Assembly (NCBI RefSeq): GCF_003345355.1 | Contig: NZ_QQNB01000003.1 | Span: 310,001-374,000 of the forward strand | Length of the DNA: 64,000 nucleotides | Source: Sphingomonas aracearum | Lineage (GTDB): Bacteria > Pseudomonadota > Alphaproteobacteria > Sphingomonadales > Sphingomonadaceae | Direction of reading: 5' to 3' | Part shown: piece by piece, positions 62,552 to 64,000 of the stretch | Layout: each line of letters opens with the position of its first letter | Position numbering within the stretch: the stretch's first letter is position 1 | Notes under the pieces: generated by a model | What the model was told of the DNA's origin: nothing | What the model saw: the letters and a program-made list of their open reading frames with translations, nothing else | The model's database searches: none | Program-made: the position numbers and the translations under genes

Positions 62552-62797
62552 ATGAAGCAGGATCGTATCACACCGGCCAAGCGGCGCCCTGTGAACCTGT
62601 CGCTGGACACCGGCATCGTCGCGGCGGCGCGAGAGGTCGGTATCAACCTGTCGCAGGTCAGCGAAGCAGCCATCCGCACCGCGACAAGGAAGGAGCAGGA
62701 GCGACGCTGGCAGGAGGAGAACCGGGCAGCGATGGAGTCCTCCAACGCTTGGGTTGAGAAGAACGGACTGCCCTTCGCAAAATACCGCATGTTCTGA
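62552..62797 (+). CDS. ccdA: CcdA-family antitoxin
   Basis: This 81-residue antitoxin has an N-terminal ribbon-helix-helix for DNA (KRRPVNLSLDTGIVAAAREVGINLSQVSEAAIRTATRKEQE). An acidic, disordered C-terminal part that grips the toxin follows (RRWQEENRAAMESSNAWVEKNGLPFAKYRMF), the classical CcdA layout. It should bind its own promoter. The stop overlaps the ccdB start as TGATG. The base composition is less GC-rich than its neighbours, which suggests acquisition. Confidence 0.92.
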   Translation: MKQDRITPAKRRPVNLSLDTGIVAAAREVGINLSQVSEAAIRTATRKEQERRWQEENRAAMESSNAWVEKNGLPFAKYRMF

Positions 62798-63093
62798 TGG
62801 CCAAGTTCGACGTGTACAGAACGCCTGATGGCTGGTTAGCGTTGGATTGCCAGGCCGACACCCTGAATTTCCTGACAACCCGCCTGGCGGTGCCGCTCGT
62901 GCCGAAAGGCGACGCGCCACAGCCAGTGGATCGGCTCAATCCCATGTTCGTCGTCGATGGCGAGGCGGTCATGATGGTGACGCAGTTCGCCGCTGCCTTG
63001 CCGAACACCGAGTTGCGTCACCTTGTGACAAGTCTTGCGACCCACGAATACGAAATCGGTTCCGCCTTGGACATGTTGATATCCGGCTTCTGA
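62797..63093 (+). CDS. ccdB: CcdB-family gyrase toxin
   Basis: This 98-residue toxin reads MAKFDVYRTPDGWLALDCQADTLNFLTTRLAVPLVP, RLNPMFVVDGEAVMMVTQFAAALPNTELRHLVTSLATHEYEIGSALDMLISGF. The pattern is that of CcdB, which poisons DNA gyrase. The last residues, where E. coli CcdB has the gyrase-contacting Trp-Gly-Ile, are SGF here, so target contact may differ. A chromosomal copy could stabilise the region or serve stress responses. Confidence 0.92.
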   Translation: MAKFDVYRTPDGWLALDCQADTLNFLTTRLAVPLVPKGDAPQPVDRLNPMFVVDGEAVMMVTQFAAALPNTELRHLVTSLATHEYEIGSALDMLISGF

Positions 63094-63101
63094 GCCACGG
63101 A

Positions 63102-64000
63102 TCAGGCGGTGGCGGTGCCACCTACGGTCAGGCCTTGCAGCAGCAGGGTGGGCTGGCCGACGCCGGCCGGCACGCTTTGCCCGCCCTTGCCGCACATGCC
63201 GATGCCTTCGTCCAGCGCGAAGTCGTCGCCGATGCCGATCACCTTGGTCAGCGAGGTCGGGCCGTCGCCGATCAGCGTGGCGCCCTTGATCGGGGCGCCG
63301 ATACGGCCGTTCTCCACCTTGTACGCTTCGGTGCAGGAAAAGACGAACTTGCCAGACACGATGTCCACCTGCCCGCCGCCGAAGGACTTGGCAAAGATGC
63401 CGTTCTTTACGCGCGAGAGCAGCTCTGCGGGATCGTCCCTGCCGTTCTTTAGAAAGGTGTTGGTCATGCGCGGCATGGGGGCGTGCGCGAAGCTTTCGCG
63501 GCGGCCGTTGCCGGTCGCCTCCACGCCCATCAGCCGGGCGTTGAGCCGGTCCTGCATGTAGCCCTTGAGGATGCCGTCCTCGATCAGGATCGTCTCGCGC
63601 GTGGGCGTGCCCTCGTCGTCGATCGACAGCGAGCCGCGGCGGTCGGCGATCGAGCCATCATCCACCACGGTGACGCCCGGCGCCGCCACCCGCTCGCCGA
63701 TGCGGCCGGAAAAGGCCGAGGTGCCCTTGCGGTTGAAGTCGCCCTCCAGGCCGTGGCCGATCGCTTCGTGGAGCAGGATGCCGGGCCAGCCGGGCCCCAG
63801 CAGCACGGTCATCTCACCGGCGGGCGCAGCCACCGACTCGAGGTTGACCAGCGCCTGGGCGAGCGCCTCGTCCACCGCCCGGTTCCACGTCTCTGGCGCG
63901 AACAGGTCGTCGTAGAGGTAGCGGCCGCCGATCCCGAACGAGCCGGTTTCGCGCCGGCCATTGTGTTCGGCGACGATCGCGACGTTGAGGCGGACGAGCG
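63102..64000 (-). CDS. tldD: TldD metalloprotease, C-terminal part (cut by window edge)
   Basis: About 299 C-terminal residues of TldD are present; the frame is open to the window end. The zinc motif is [26 protein letters not shown] (HExxxH). [54 protein letters not shown] and [30 protein letters not shown] follow. TldD works with TldE in processing modified peptides and antitoxins such as CcdA. That last link is notable because ccdAB is the next gene pair, eight bases away and convergent. Confidence 0.94.
   Translation of the reverse strand, partial: LVRLNVAIVAEHNGRRETGSFGIGGRYLYDDLFAPETWNRAVDEALAQALVNLESVAAPAGEMTVLLGPGWPGILLHEAIGHGLEGDFNRKGTSAFSGRIGERVAAPGVTVVDDGSIADRRGSLSIDDEGTPTRETILIEDGILKGYMQDRLNARLMGVEATGNGRRESFAHAPMPRMTNTFLKNGRDDPAELLSRVKNGIFAKSFGGGQVDIVSGKFVFSCTEAYKVENGRIGAPIKGATLIGDGPTSLTKVIGIGDDFALDEGIGMCGKGGQSVPAGVGQPTLLLQGLTVGGTATA

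Overview
The window is high-GC alphaproteobacterial DNA, most likely from a sphingomonad (Sphingomonas or a close relative). The evidence is the CcrM GANTC methyltransferase, split PntAA/PntAB transhydrogenase, TonB-dependent receptor of the Xanthomonas/Caulobacter type, aa3-type COX subunit IV, the small DUF6127, DUF1272 and DUF2007 proteins, several intergenic palindromic repeat families typical of the group, and a Rhodobacter-type gene transfer agent (GTA) cluster. Almost all coding sequence belongs to ordinary chromosomal genes. No integrase, transposase, CRISPR array or rRNA was seen, and there is one tRNA (Val-UAC).

Layout. 1-18.4 kb: the end of murA, a large TonB-dependent receptor, an adenine/adenosine deaminase-phosphoribosyltransferase pair, a cystathionine gamma-synthase-like PLP enzyme, the tightly coupled lgt-midA-GNAT-pgeF operon, an acyl-CoA synthetase, a PHB-depolymerase-like esterase, a DUF2339 membrane protein, a Gfo/Idh/MocA oxidoreductase, dapF and a PilZ protein. 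18.4-33.4 kb: a complete GTA head-tail cluster (terminase, portal, protease, capsid, connectors, tail tube, chaperones, tape measure, baseplate/hub, NlpC/P60 peptidase, gp15-like protein, DUF2793), with an inverted J-domain gene between terL and portal. 33.5-43 kb: an OmpA-family protein, ugd, thiD, rnhB, ccrM, folP and an alginate-export-type porin. 43-53 kb: a sigma-54 response regulator, the pnt operon interrupted by a DUF559 gene and repeats, a winged-helix regulator, tRNA-Val, a YciI-like protein, an XRE regulator divergent from a DUF6456 protein, and an ATP-dependent DNA ligase. 53-64 kb: a metallophosphoesterase, Dps, a TMEM165/GDT1 protein, rpmG, recQ with a small operon behind it, glnK-amtB with a sigma-54 promoter, a ccdAB toxin-antitoxin pair and the end of tldD.

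The most interesting system is the GTA and its probable control circuit. The cluster starts with a near-consensus promoter (TTGACA-N17-TACATA at 18412-18440), followed by a leader with a canonical intrinsic terminator (18470-18506) before the first gene. A second intrinsic terminator (23236-23268) stands before the capsid gene. A 16-nt sequence, AACCAGATCGGTTTTT, lies six bases upstream of the GTA -35 box. It occurs a second time 32 kb away, at 50743-50758, between an XRE-family regulator and a divergent DUF6456 gene. DUF6456 is the domain of the known GTA activators GafA (Rhodobacter) and GafZ (Caulobacter), and GafZ acts as an antiterminator. The sequence therefore suggests a circuit in which the XRE protein binds both sites and the DUF6456 protein carries RNA polymerase through the cluster's terminators. 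The shared site and the terminators are seen directly; the wiring is inference.

Other points of note are four GANTC sites packed into 67 bp upstream of ccrM itself, a 48-bp tandem repeat that has copied the 3' end of pntB with its hairpin, and a gp12 homologue fused to a large N-terminal TIM-barrel-like region while gp15 is short.
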